64,000 nucleotides of DNA, taken from NCBI GenBank assembly GCA_000447245.1, contig AUYT01000001.1, positions 538,825 to 602,824 on the forward strand, in the 5' to 3' direction. This DNA comes from a candidate division Zixibacteria bacterium RBG-1 (lineage in GTDB: Bacteria > Zixibacteria > MSB-5A5 > DSPP01 > RBG-1). Both the position numbers and the translations under genes were made by a program. Shown piece after piece: positions 36,598 to 45,179 of this stretch. The notes under the pieces were generated by a model, which saw only the letters and a program-made list of their open reading frames with translations, was not told where the DNA came from and ran no database searches. The first letter of the stretch is position 1, and each line of letters begins with the position of its first letter.

Positions 36598-37473
36598 TTA
36601 ACTTTTCGTCTTGGGAGATAAAAAATTTAAACCAATTATACCTACGATAACTAAAAAAGAGCCTAAAAGCAACTGTCCGGTTATCTTTTCCTGTTTGACA
36701 ATGGCACCTAAAATTAAAGCCAAAATAGGGGTCACAAAAGCTATCAAAGAGAGCTTAGTGACCTCGATTCTTTTAACCAGCCGGAAATAAGTGACAAAAG
36801 TTATAACCGAACCGAAAAAGGCCAGGTAGAGCAAAGCCCCCATGGATTTATAAGTAATTTTAAAGCTCGAGAGTTTTTCAAAAGAAAAACCGATTATAGC
36901 TAAAAAAATCATACCCACCAGCATTTGAAAACAAGCTATGACTATGGGGTCAATATCATGTAAATCCCTTTTGGTAAAAACGCTGGATATACTGGCACAG
37001 ATAGCTGCAGCAATCAGGGCTAACATTACTAAGATGCTCTGGGTAGAATTGGAAAAATGAATCTGGTCCCAAAAAATAATTACCACCCCCAAAAACCCCA
37101 TACCCAGACAAAAAATTTTAATCGGGCTTAACTTTTCATCCTTTAGCATATAATGAGCTGAAATAGCCACAAAGAAAGGCAGGGTGGCAAATAAAACAGC
37201 TGCCAAGCCGGAAGCGATATACTGTATTCCCCAGTAATTCAGACCATAGTTTAAACCGTAAAGTAAAAACCCCGGAATGATAATCTTGGACCAATTGTTT
37301 TTGGGAATAGGCAGTTTCTTTACCCGTATCAACAGGTATAGAAAGCTTGACGAAATTAAAAACCGGGCGGCGCTGGATAAAAAAGGAGGAGAGTCCTCAA
37401 GTCCGATTTTAATTCCCAGCCAGGTGGAGCCCCAGATCAGACATAACATCGAAATCAAAAGAAAATCCAGCAT
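36598..37473 (-). CDS. EamA/DMT-family transporter
   Basis: The 291-residue protein has ten hydrophobic helices arranged as two EamA repeats (LICLIWGSTWLGIKIGL at the N-terminus; ALIAAAICASISSVFTKRDL in the second half). DMT carriers export metabolites such as amino acids or nucleotides; the substrate is unknown. Its ATG overlaps the phosphatase stop in TAATG, so translation is coupled, and the kinase gene follows 41 bp later. Confidence 0.88.
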   Translation of the reverse strand: MLDFLLISMLCLIWGSTWLGIKIGLEDSPPFLSSAARFLISSSFLYLLIRVKKLPIPKNNWSKIIIPGFLLYGLNYGLNYWGIQYIASGLAAVLFATLPFFVAISAHYMLKDEKLSPIKIFCLGMGFLGVVIIFWDQIHFSNSTQSILVMLALIAAAICASISSVFTKRDLHDIDPIVIACFQMLVGMIFLAIIGFSFEKLSSFKITYKSMGALLYLAFFGSVITFVTYFRLVKRIEVTKLSLIAFVTPILALILGAIVKQEKITGQLLLGSFLVIVGIIGLNFLSPKTKS

Positions 37474-38756
37474 TACTCTTTAACCTTAATCACCACTAAA
37501 GTTAAATCATCAAACTGGGGCTGCAATCCCTGAAAAGCCAGAACTTCCTGGGTTATCTTTTTAATAATCTGGTCGGCAGACGAGAGTCTGTTTTCCTCCA
37601 CCACTTTAATCAATCTCTCTTCCTCAAATTGAGCTTGAGTTTCGTTCATGGCTTCGGTTATGCCATCCGTGAAAAGCAAAAGCAAATCCCCGGAGTTGAG
37701 TTTGACTTTTTTCTGCTCAAAGGGAACATTTTCCAAAAGTCCCAGAATCAAGCCGCCATCTGTCAATCTGGTAATCTCCCCTCTTTTATTAAAAATAAAA
37801 GGAGGGTTATGGCCGGCATTGACATAGTTAAAAGATTTTTCTTGGCAATTTAAAGCTCCCCAAAAAAAAGTGACAAACTGTCCTTTTTCCACAGACCTAC
37901 ACACTAAGTTATTACAATTGGAAACCATTTCAGAGGGAGAATTTTTTGCCAAACTCTGATTTCTCAAAGTGGCCTGGAAATTAGCCATGAGCAAAGCGGC
38001 CGGCATCCCTTTGCCGGAAACATCCGCAATAGCCACTCCCAGATTTTTATCCGGCAATTCAATAAAGTCAAAATAATCTCCACCCACCTGTTTAGTTGGC
38101 AGAGTATATCCCTGTATATCAAATCCATCGACTTGGGGTGGTTCTTTGGGTAAAAGGCGAATTTGTATCTCTTTGGCTACCAAAAGCTCTCTTTCCATTT
38201 CTTGAAATTTTTTCTCTATTTCAGCTTGACGAGCGTTTTCAATCACTTGAGCAGAAGAGACCGCAATAATAGAAAGCAATCTTTGGTCTTGGTCCGAAGA
38301 AAATTCACCATCTTTGTTGAACAAGCATAAAACACCAGTAAATTTATTTTTAAGCTTTAAAGGGACCATCAAGAGAGAGTGAAAATCTCCTGGATCTAAA
38401 CTTTGAAAACGCTTGTCATTTTTAAGATCATTGATAATCAAGGGTTTTTGGTTTTTAATCATCCACCCCATCAAAGTGGTCCCCAAATGAATCGGAATCA
38501 TCTCAGTTTTATGCTCGATTTTCCGGATATAAGTTTTAAAAGGGGAATTCTGGTCTTCAGATAAAAGCAAAATACAACCCTGCTCGGCTTTAATCTTTTT
38601 GGTACACTTACTGACAATCAGCTCGCTGATTTTATCCACCTCGGTCTGGGAGCCGATAGCAAAGGCGATTTCATTTAAAATAGAAAGCTCCTCCACAGCT
38701 TGGCGCAGCTGCAGGTTTTCAGCTTCTAAGCGGTTTTTGGCGGTTTCTTCGGGCAT
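37473..38756 (-). CDS. GAF-domain PP2C (SpoIIE/RsbU-type) phosphatase
   Basis: The 427-residue protein has a coiled-coil start (ENLQLRQAVEELSILNEI), a GAF sensor domain (about 25-165), a second coiled coil and a PP2C/SpoIIE domain (205-425) with the metal-binding motifs GGDYFDF, IADVSGKGMPAALLMA, NAGHNPP, LLFTDGITEA and DDLTLVVI. Such proteins dephosphorylate anti-sigma antagonists or kinase targets in response to a ligand or stress. It leads the operon with the transporter and Ser/Thr kinase, and a near-consensus promoter sits just upstream. Confidence 0.92.
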   Translation of the reverse strand: MPEETAKNRLEAENLQLRQAVEELSILNEIAFAIGSQTEVDKISELIVSKCTKKIKAEQGCILLLSEDQNSPFKTYIRKIEHKTEMIPIHLGTTLMGWMIKNQKPLIINDLKNDKRFQSLDPGDFHSLLMVPLKLKNKFTGVLCLFNKDGEFSSDQDQRLLSIIAVSSAQVIENARQAEIEKKFQEMERELLVAKEIQIRLLPKEPPQVDGFDIQGYTLPTKQVGGDYFDFIELPDKNLGVAIADVSGKGMPAALLMANFQATLRNQSLAKNSPSEMVSNCNNLVCRSVEKGQFVTFFWGALNCQEKSFNYVNAGHNPPFIFNKRGEITRLTDGGLILGLLENVPFEQKKVKLNSGDLLLLFTDGITEAMNETQAQFEEERLIKVVEENRLSSADQIIKKITQEVLAFQGLQPQFDDLTLVVIKVKE

Positions 38757-38774
38757 AGTTTTTATGAAAAAATC

Positions 38775-38803
38775 AATATAAATTAAAATAGCTGCACTGT
38801 CAA
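38775..38803 (-). promoter_or_regulatory. Promoter of the phosphatase-transporter-kinase operon
   Basis: On the minus strand TTGACA (38798-38803), exactly 17 bp, TATATT (38775-38780). The predicted start is about 12 bases before the ATG at 38756, leaving almost no leader and no Shine-Dalgarno. Confidence 0.75.
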
Positions 38804-38986
38804 TTTATGTCAATGCTCGCCCGAAAAATTTGACAAAGATTAAAAAAATTTTATTTTGAAAGCTGTTGGGTAACTGTGGGTTAGTAAAAAAATATAGCAC
38901 ATATGAGTTTAAAGTTGACCACAGGCCAATAAACAAAAAGAACACAATTCCGTAAAATCAATAGATCAAATTTTTTGTAAAATTGG

Positions 38987-39014
38987 TTGCTTTTTTTAAA
39001 AAAATGTTTATAAT
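38987..39014 (+). promoter_or_regulatory. Candidate promoter of the 2-oxoacid dehydrogenase operon
   Basis: TTGCTT (38987-38992), 16 bp, a perfect TATAAT (39009-39014). A leader of about 110 bases would precede the E1-alpha ATG at 39134, which has a GAGGAG ribosome site. Confidence 0.45.
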
Positions 39015-39133
39015 TACTAACTTGGTAAAACAAATATTGAATTAACATTAAAAAATTGATTTTATTATTGCGATAACTTATTTAGAAAGTAAAGATTATC
39101 AAGTAAAGGACAAATTGAAAAGAGGAGTTTAAA

Positions 39134-40180
39134 ATGCCAGTCAACACCAAAATAGCCAGCAAAGCCAAGGAAAAGCTCTCGGCTCCTTTTTCAGCCGAAG
39201 AGGGGAAGAAGTTATACTACTATTTATTAAAGACCAGGACGGTAGATGAAGCCAACCGAAAATTCTTCCGCCAGGGAAAGCTTTTAGGAACGTATTTCTC
39301 AGCCGTTGGCCAGGAAGCCACCACCGTGGTTCCTACTTTCTTATCCAGACCCACAGATGCCATCGGTCCTTCCCACCGTGAAATCGGCTGCAGCATAACC
39401 CGCGGCATACCTTTGAAAAATATGCTGGCCCATCTGATGGCTAAGAGAACCGGTATGGATAAAGGGAAATGTCATCCCTGTCACTACGGAGGTTCAGAAT
39501 ACAGAATCATCACTCCCGCCTCAACCATGGCTGCCCAGACCGTTGTGGTTACCGGCTGTGCCTTGGCCTTCAAAATAAGAGGGGAAGATAATATCGGCCT
39601 GGGTTTCTTTGGTGAAGGAGCCACCGCCCAAGCCGGCTGGCATGAAGCTATGAATTTCGCCGGAGTCCAAAAATTACCCATAGTTTATATCTGTCAGAAT
39701 AATCTCTGGGCCGAATCAGTGCCGGCTCGCTTACAGGCCGCTATTACTGATTATTCCGACCGGGCCAAAGCTTACGGCTTCCCCGGAATCACCATAGATG
39801 GAAATGACGTGGTTCAGGTTTATGTGACTGTCAAAGAAGCCATTGCCAGAGCCAGATGTGGTGAGGGTCCCACCATGGTGGAGTGTAAAACCTACCGCTG
39901 GTATGGGCACTCTGAAATCGACCCGGCCGACTACCGACCCAAAGATGAGTTAGAAGGATGGAAGAAAAAAGACCCCATTCCCAGATTTGAAAAGTATCTG
40001 ATGGACCAAGTAATGTTGACCCCGGCAGATAAAACCAAGATGGTAGCAGATATAGAAAAAGAACTGGAAGAGGCCTTTGAGTTTGCTGACAAATCCCCGC
40101 TACCGGCACCGGAAGAGGCCTTAGAGGATGTTTATGCTCCGGGAACTTTTGAGGATTGGGTGAAAGGATGGTTGAAATGA
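39134..40180 (+). CDS. 2-oxoacid dehydrogenase E1 alpha subunit, branched-chain type
   Basis: The 348-residue thiamine diphosphate enzyme has the E1-alpha core: GTYFSAVGQEATTV, GPSHREIGCSITRG and the ThDP motif GFFGEGATAQAGWHEAMNFA ending in ICQNN. GEG instead of GDG and the INFA/MNFA context resemble branched-chain 2-oxoacid dehydrogenase E1 rather than pyruvate dehydrogenase. The C-terminal YRWYGHSEIDPADYR matches the phosphorylation-loop region of the family. It decarboxylates a 2-oxoacid and passes the acyl group to E2. It leads E1beta-E2-E3-lipB and an acyl-CoA dehydrogenase. Confidence 0.88.
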   Translation: MPVNTKIASKAKEKLSAPFSAEEGKKLYYYLLKTRTVDEANRKFFRQGKLLGTYFSAVGQEATTVVPTFLSRPTDAIGPSHREIGCSITRGIPLKNMLAHLMAKRTGMDKGKCHPCHYGGSEYRIITPASTMAAQTVVVTGCALAFKIRGEDNIGLGFFGEGATAQAGWHEAMNFAGVQKLPIVYICQNNLWAESVPARLQAAITDYSDRAKAYGFPGITIDGNDVVQVYVTVKEAIARARCGEGPTMVECKTYRWYGHSEIDPADYRPKDELEGWKKKDPIPRFEKYLMDQVMLTPADKTKMVADIEKELEEAFEFADKSPLPAPEEALEDVYAPGTFEDWVKGWLK

Positions 40181-41160
40181 GAACGGTTACCTTCATTGAA
40201 GCTATCACTGAAGCCATGAAAGAGGAGATGGAAAGAGATGAGAGGGTTTATGTGATTGGTGAGGATATCGGTATCTACGGTGGTGTATTTAAAGCCACCA
40301 GAGGTTTGCAAAGCCTGTTCGGTCCCATGCGGGTCATCGACAGTCCTTTGTCTGAAAATCTAATCGTAGGGTCTTCGGTTGGTGCGGCTGCCATGGGTTT
40401 AAGACCGGTCCCGGAAATTCAGTTCTCGGATTTTATCACTCCCGGTATGGACCAGATTATCCAGCAAGCCGCCAAATTGAGATACCGTTCCGGGGGAAGT
40501 TTTTCAGTTCCCCTGGTTATAAGAGTTTGCTGCGGTGGAGAAGTGGGTGGAGGTTTATACCATTCTCAAATAAACGAAGCCTGGTTTGTGCACTGCCCCG
40601 GATTAGTGGTAATCGCCCCGGCTTTTCCTTATGATGCCAAAGGACTATTAAAAGCCGCTATCCGAGATGAGAATCCCTGCATTTACTTTGAGCATAAGAA
40701 ACTTTACCGCAGTATCAAACAGGAGATTCCGGATACCGATTTCACCGTTCCTTTAGGAAAAGCAGAAATCAAAAGAAAAGGAAAAGATGTCACCATCGTG
40801 GCTTATATGTTAATGGTGCACAAATCCCTGGAAGCCGCTGAAAAATTGGCCAAAGAGGGGATTGAGTGTGAGGTCATAGACATGCGGACTTTATTGCCCA
40901 TAGACAAAGAAACCATCTTAGAATCGGTCAAGAAGACCGGCAGAGCTATTATAGTTCAGGAAGCTCCCAAGACCGGCGGGGTGGCCGGTGAACTTTCTGC
41001 CATAATTACTGAAGAGGCCTTTGAATATTTAGATGCCCCCATTAAAAGAGTAACTGCTCCGGATACACCACCCATACCTTTTTCTCCTCCGATGGAGCAT
41101 TTCTGGTTGCCCAATGCGGATAAAATTATCAAAGCGGTCAAAGAGACCATGGCCTATTAG
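40177..41160 (+). CDS. 2-oxoacid dehydrogenase E1 beta subunit, branched-chain type
   Basis: The 327-residue protein starts best at the ATG that overlaps the E1-alpha stop (ATGA); in-frame upstream codons (TTG 40156, ATG 40168) are less well spaced from AAAGGA. It has GEDIGIYGGVFKATRGL, SENLIVGSSVGAAAMGLRPV, EIQFSDFITPGMDQI, RYRSGG, LYHSQINEAWFVHCPG and EAPKTGGVAGEL. The YHSQ, HCPG and APKTGG segments are those of branched-chain E1 beta. It supplies the second half of the ThDP site and contacts E2. Confidence 0.9.
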   Translation: MRTVTFIEAITEAMKEEMERDERVYVIGEDIGIYGGVFKATRGLQSLFGPMRVIDSPLSENLIVGSSVGAAAMGLRPVPEIQFSDFITPGMDQIIQQAAKLRYRSGGSFSVPLVIRVCCGGEVGGGLYHSQINEAWFVHCPGLVVIAPAFPYDAKGLLKAAIRDENPCIYFEHKKLYRSIKQEIPDTDFTVPLGKAEIKRKGKDVTIVAYMLMVHKSLEAAEKLAKEGIECEVIDMRTLLPIDKETILESVKKTGRAIIVQEAPKTGGVAGELSAIITEEAFEYLDAPIKRVTAPDTPPIPFSPPMEHFWLPNADKIIKAVKETMAY

Positions 41161-41177
41161 CCAATTAAGGAGGTTTG

Positions 41178-42449
41178 ATGCCTATTCCGATAGTGGTTCC
41201 ACAATTAGGTGAATCGGTAGTCGAAGGTACGGTAGGAAAGTGGCTCAAAAAAGAAGGGGAAAAAGTCGCCAAGGATGAGCCGATTGTGGAAATAATGACG
41301 GACAAAATCAATGTCGAAATCCCTTCCCCCAAAGCCGGTGTTTTAGCCAAGATATTAGTCCCGGAAAACACAGTTGTTCCCATCGGACAGGAAATCGGCA
41401 TTTTAGCCGAAGCCGGTGAATCGATATCCAATATTTCAGCTTCCGCTTCTCCTGCTCCAGCCAAAACTGAAGTAAAGCCACAACCGACTCAACCCAAGCC
41501 GGAAGTAAGAGCTTCCGGTTCAGTTGCTGTAGAAGACGCTAAAACCGACCAAGCCCGATTGTCGCCAGCTGTCAGGCGGTTGGTCAAAGAAAATAATATA
41601 GATATTTCTAAAATTAACGGAACCGGTTCCGGGGGAAGAATCACCCGTGAAGATATTTTGGCATACCTTGAGAAAGGAGGAACTCCGGCAACCACCAAAG
41701 CTCCTGCCATACAACCTAAAGTTGTTGCTGCTCCGACCACAGCCGGTCCTTTAGAAGAGGTACTGCCTCTTACTTTTGTGCGCAAAAAAATTTCCGAACA
41801 TATGTCCTTGAGCAGAAGGACCGTGGCTCACTGCACTACCTGGGATGAAGCGGATATGAAGAAATTAGTGGAGATAAGAGAAAAATTAAAAGAGCCGTTC
41901 CAGAAGAAACATAATCTGAAATTGACCTACATGCCCTTTATAATGAAAGCCACGGTTTTTGCCCTAAAAGAGTATCCTCACATGAATGCTTCCATGACTG
42001 AAGAAAATATGATTGTGAAGAAATATTACCACTTAGGGATGGCGGTGGGACGGGAGGTGGGTTTAATTGTGGTGGTAGTGCGGGATTGCGACAAAAAATC
42101 GATTTTAGAAATCACCAGAGAAATCAATGAATTGGGGGATAAGGCCCGGGCCGATAAGCTCTCTTTAAATGATATTCAGGGTTCCACCTTCACTATTACC
42201 AACGCGGGAATGTTCGGGGCTCTGGCATCAACTCCGATTATCAACTATCCGGAAGTGGGAATTTTAGGAATTCATATGATTCAGAAAAGAGCGGTGGTGG
42301 TAGATGACCAGATTGTCATAAGGCCCATGATGACTATGTGTCTCTCCTTTGACCATCGTTTGATAGACGGACATTATGCAGTTCAATTTTTACAACGAGT
42401 CAAATATTACTTGGAAAGCCCGGAAGAGTGGTTGTTAAATATCATGTGA
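41178..42449 (+). CDS. Dihydrolipoamide acyltransferase (E2)
   Basis: The 423-residue protein starts at ATG 41178, four bases after AAGGAGG. Domains are a lipoyl domain with the modified Lys in EIMTDKINVEIPSP, a Pro/Ala-rich linker (80-120), an E3/E1-binding domain (SPAVRRLVKENNIDISKING), a second linker and the catalytic acyltransferase core (190-423) with SFDHRLIDG carrying the catalytic His and Asp. It moves the acyl group to CoA. A single lipoyl domain fits branched-chain and 2-oxoglutarate complexes. Confidence 0.92.
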   Translation: MPIPIVVPQLGESVVEGTVGKWLKKEGEKVAKDEPIVEIMTDKINVEIPSPKAGVLAKILVPENTVVPIGQEIGILAEAGESISNISASASPAPAKTEVKPQPTQPKPEVRASGSVAVEDAKTDQARLSPAVRRLVKENNIDISKINGTGSGGRITREDILAYLEKGGTPATTKAPAIQPKVVAAPTTAGPLEEVLPLTFVRKKISEHMSLSRRTVAHCTTWDEADMKKLVEIREKLKEPFQKKHNLKLTYMPFIMKATVFALKEYPHMNASMTEENMIVKKYYHLGMAVGREVGLIVVVVRDCDKKSILEITREINELGDKARADKLSLNDIQGSTFTITNAGMFGALASTPIINYPEVGILGIHMIQKRAVVVDDQIVIRPMMTMCLSFDHRLIDGHYAVQFLQRVKYYLESPEEWLLNIM

Positions 42450-42535
42450 TTTAAGGGAAACCTTAAGTTTCAAAGAAAAAAATTTCCCACTCTTTATTTC
42501 AGCTTCAGGTTAAAAAATTGCTCAAAGGAAATTAA

Positions 42536-43948
42536 ATGCCTACCGAACAAAGATGTGATATTTTAGTCATTGGAGCAGGTCCTGGGGGTTATGTCGCGGC
42601 TATCCGGGCTTGCCAACTGAAGAAAAAAGTTATCATCGTAGAAAAAGATAAATGGGGCGGCTTGTGTTTAAATTACGGCTGCATCCCTTCCAAAGCGCTA
42701 CTATATGCCAGTGAAATCATAGAAACCATTCACAAAGGGGAGAAATACGGCATAAAAGCTGAAAAAATTTCCATCGATACCAATCAGCTGCGGGAGAAAA
42801 AAGGAAAAGTGGTCAAGCAGTTGGTTTTGGGAGTAGAAACTTTGCTGAAACATAATGGCGCCACCATGATTTTAGGTGAAGCCTCATTTGTGGAACCAAA
42901 TGTAGTTAATGTTAAGACTTCCCAGGGGGAAGAAGTCAGGATAACGGCAGATAATATTATTATTTCCACCGGCTCGCTTCCTTTTTCCCCTCCCTCTTTG
43001 CCTTTGGACGGAAAACTGATTATTACCAGCAAAGAGGCCTTAGAAATTCCGTTTGTCCCTAAAAAGATGCTGGTAGTAGGGGGCGGTTACGTGGGAATGG
43101 AGATGGCAGTGGTATATCACAGCTTGGGGAGCGAAGTGACGGTGATGGAGATGCAGGATTCTATCTTTTTAGCCACAGATGCTCAAATAGCCAAAATGGC
43201 TCATGACAGATTTAAAAAGAGAGGGATTAATATTTTAACCAAGACCAAGGTGGAGAATGCACAAGTTACCAAAAGCAACCAGGTGCAGGTCACGCTGACT
43301 TCAGACGGAAAATCTGAAAATATGACTTTTGATTTAATTTTGGTGGCTATCGGGCATAAAGCCACCACGGGTGGTTTAGGTTTAGAAAAAATCGGAATAG
43401 AGACCGATAACCGGGGATTCATAAAAGTCAATGAAAGAATGCAGACCAATTTCAGAAACATTTTCGCAGTAGGTGACTGCGCCGGAAAACAGCTTTTAGC
43501 TCACAAGGCCTTCAGAGAAGGAGAAGTGGCGGCTGAGGTTGCTAGTGGTATGGATTCAGTGATGGATTACAGAGTTGTTCCCTATGCCATCTTCACCCAA
43601 CCGGAAGTATCTGGAGTCGGCTTGACTGAAAAAGAAGCGCTTGACCAGGGATTCAAAATAAAAGTGGGAACCTACCCTTACAGAGCCATTGGAAGGGCTA
43701 TCGGAATGGATGAGCCGGAGGGAATGGTTAAAATCATCGCCGATTCTGAATCGGATGAAATTTTGGGAGCACATATAATCGGAGCTTTGGCCTCTGAATT
43801 AATCTCTTCCATCACCGTAGCCATGGGACTGGATGCCAGAGTAGAAGATGTAGCTGAAATTATCCAGGTTCACCCCACCTTATCAGAAATGATCAAAGAA
43901 GCCAGTCTGGCGGTCAATAAAAAAGCAATTCATAACCTCAATAAGTGA
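42536..43948 (+). CDS. lpdA: Dihydrolipoamide dehydrogenase (E3)
   Basis: The 470-residue flavoprotein has the FAD motif ILVIGAGPGGYVAAI, the redox disulfide in GGLCLNYGCIPSK, the NAD motif MLVVGGGYVGMEMAVVYHSL, AVGDCAGKQLLAHKAF and the C-terminal catalytic IQVHPTLSEMIKEAS with its His-Glu pair. It reoxidises E2 dihydrolipoamide and makes NADH. It serves the complex encoded just upstream; AAAGGA precedes the ATG. Confidence 0.95.
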   Translation: MPTEQRCDILVIGAGPGGYVAAIRACQLKKKVIIVEKDKWGGLCLNYGCIPSKALLYASEIIETIHKGEKYGIKAEKISIDTNQLREKKGKVVKQLVLGVETLLKHNGATMILGEASFVEPNVVNVKTSQGEEVRITADNIIISTGSLPFSPPSLPLDGKLIITSKEALEIPFVPKKMLVVGGGYVGMEMAVVYHSLGSEVTVMEMQDSIFLATDAQIAKMAHDRFKKRGINILTKTKVENAQVTKSNQVQVTLTSDGKSENMTFDLILVAIGHKATTGGLGLEKIGIETDNRGFIKVNERMQTNFRNIFAVGDCAGKQLLAHKAFREGEVAAEVASGMDSVMDYRVVPYAIFTQPEVSGVGLTEKEALDQGFKIKVGTYPYRAIGRAIGMDEPEGMVKIIADSESDEILGAHIIGALASELISSITVAMGLDARVEDVAEIIQVHPTLSEMIKEASLAVNKKAIHNLNK

Positions 43949-43950
43949 TT

Positions 43951-44640
43951 ATGCAAGAGTGTCAGGTTATTGATTTAGGTTTAAAAGATTATAAAGAAAC
44001 TTTACAGCTCCAGCATCAATTAGTAGAGCAAAAGCACAGAGAAAATCTGCCCGAGATTTTACTTTTGGTAGAGCATAATCCGGTAATAACCTTAGGTCGT
44101 TCGTCTCATCCGGAAAATATCCTCTTAGATAAGGCGCAGCTGGAACAATTAAAGATACAACTACATTATATAGAAAGGGGAGGAGACGTCACCTATCACG
44201 GACCGGGACAACTGGTGGCGTATCCCATTTTCGATTTAAATAATTATAAACAGGAGACCCATCTATTTTTAAGACAGTTAGAAGAAGTGATTATTAAGAC
44301 GGTTGAAAGTTATAATTTAAAAGCAGAGAGAATTAAAGGATTAACCGGAGTCTGGGTCGACGGCAAAAAAGTTGCCTCCATCGGTGTGGCGGCTAAAAAA
44401 TGGATTACTTTTCACGGTTTGGCTTTGAATGTTAATACCGACCTAAAATATTTCAGCTACATTCATCCTTGCGGAATGCTGGATAAAAAAGTAACTTCAA
44501 TAGCAGAGCTTTTAAAAAGAAAAGTTGATTTTCGGGAAGTCAAAGATAAGCTGGTTGACAAATTTGCGGAAATTTTTGATTTAAAAATGATTAAAAATAA
44601 AAATTTAACTTCAAAAAGAGAGGTTTTAAACTTAACCTAA
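43951..44640 (+). CDS. lipB: Octanoyl-[ACP]:protein octanoyltransferase LipB
   Basis: The 229-residue protein has the LipB signatures RGGDVTYHGPGQLVAYPIF, GLTGVWVDGKKVASIGVAA and HGLALNVNTDLKYF with the catalytic Cys in IHPCGM and the Lys in GKKVASIG. It starts the lipoylation of E2 lipoyl domains, so its place directly after the E3 gene is logical. A GTG at 43945 overlapping the lpd stop is an alternative start; coupling to lpd is likely. LipA is not in the window. Confidence 0.94.
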   Translation: MQECQVIDLGLKDYKETLQLQHQLVEQKHRENLPEILLLVEHNPVITLGRSSHPENILLDKAQLEQLKIQLHYIERGGDVTYHGPGQLVAYPIFDLNNYKQETHLFLRQLEEVIIKTVESYNLKAERIKGLTGVWVDGKKVASIGVAAKKWITFHGLALNVNTDLKYFSYIHPCGMLDKKVTSIAELLKRKVDFREVKDKLVDKFAEIFDLKMIKNKNLTSKREVLNLT

Positions 44641-44742
44641 GCTGTCAAAATTTAACCTACGCTTTGACCTCGACGGTTTTGGCACATCCAACAATTTTAA
44701 AAGTTTTTTCCGACTGGATAGAGTAACTAAGGGAGGTGTAGT

Positions 44743-45129
44743 ATGAACAAAAAAATAGTTTCCACACCGAAAGCACCAGGGGCGGTGGGACCATATTCCC
44801 AAGCGGTGGTAATAGAAGAACATAATTTAATCTTTGTCTCCGGCCAGATCGGGATGAATCCTCAAACCAAAGAGATTGTAAGAGGGGGAACTACCGAAGA
44901 GACCAAACAGGCTTTGGAGAATATGAAAAATATTCTGGAATCCTGCGGCTCCGGCTTGGATAAAGTGGTCAAAACCACGGTTTTTATGAAAGATCTGGAT
45001 GATTTCGGCTTGATGAATGAAGCTTATTCCGGCTTCTTTAAAGAAAATCCTCCGGCCCGTTCCACCGTAGAAGTGGAAGGTTTACCCAAAGGAGCCAAAG
45101 TAGAAATAGAAGCAATCGCCTTGATTTAA
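44743..45129 (+). CDS. ridA: RidA-family enamine/imine deaminase
   Basis: The 128-residue protein has KAPGAVGPYSQAVVIEE, FVSGQIGMNPQTKEI and the catalytic Arg in NPPARSTVEVEGLPKGA. RidA hydrolyses reactive 2-aminoacrylate and related imines released by PLP enzymes, protecting branched-chain amino acid metabolism among others. An AAGGGAGG site precedes the ATG. Its place between lipB and an acyl-CoA dehydrogenase matches a branched-chain catabolic operon. Confidence 0.92.
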   Translation: MNKKIVSTPKAPGAVGPYSQAVVIEEHNLIFVSGQIGMNPQTKEIVRGGTTEETKQALENMKNILESCGSGLDKVVKTTVFMKDLDDFGLMNEAYSGFFKENPPARSTVEVEGLPKGAKVEIEAIALI

Positions 45130-45179
45130 AACCCAACTCTTCTTATAATATAGTTTCTAAAACTAAAAAAGGAGAGTCG

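Larger units (their letters stand above)
38757..39133. other. AT-rich divergent control region
   Basis: This 377 bp gap contains no convincing ORF. It holds the minus-strand phosphatase promoter (38775-38803), a plus-strand TTGACA-N16-TATTTT pair (38830-38857) and a TATAAT box at 39009-39014 nearer the dehydrogenase operon. The remainder is A/T-rich with no strong hairpin; a small RNA from the first plus-strand promoter is possible. Confidence 0.5.
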
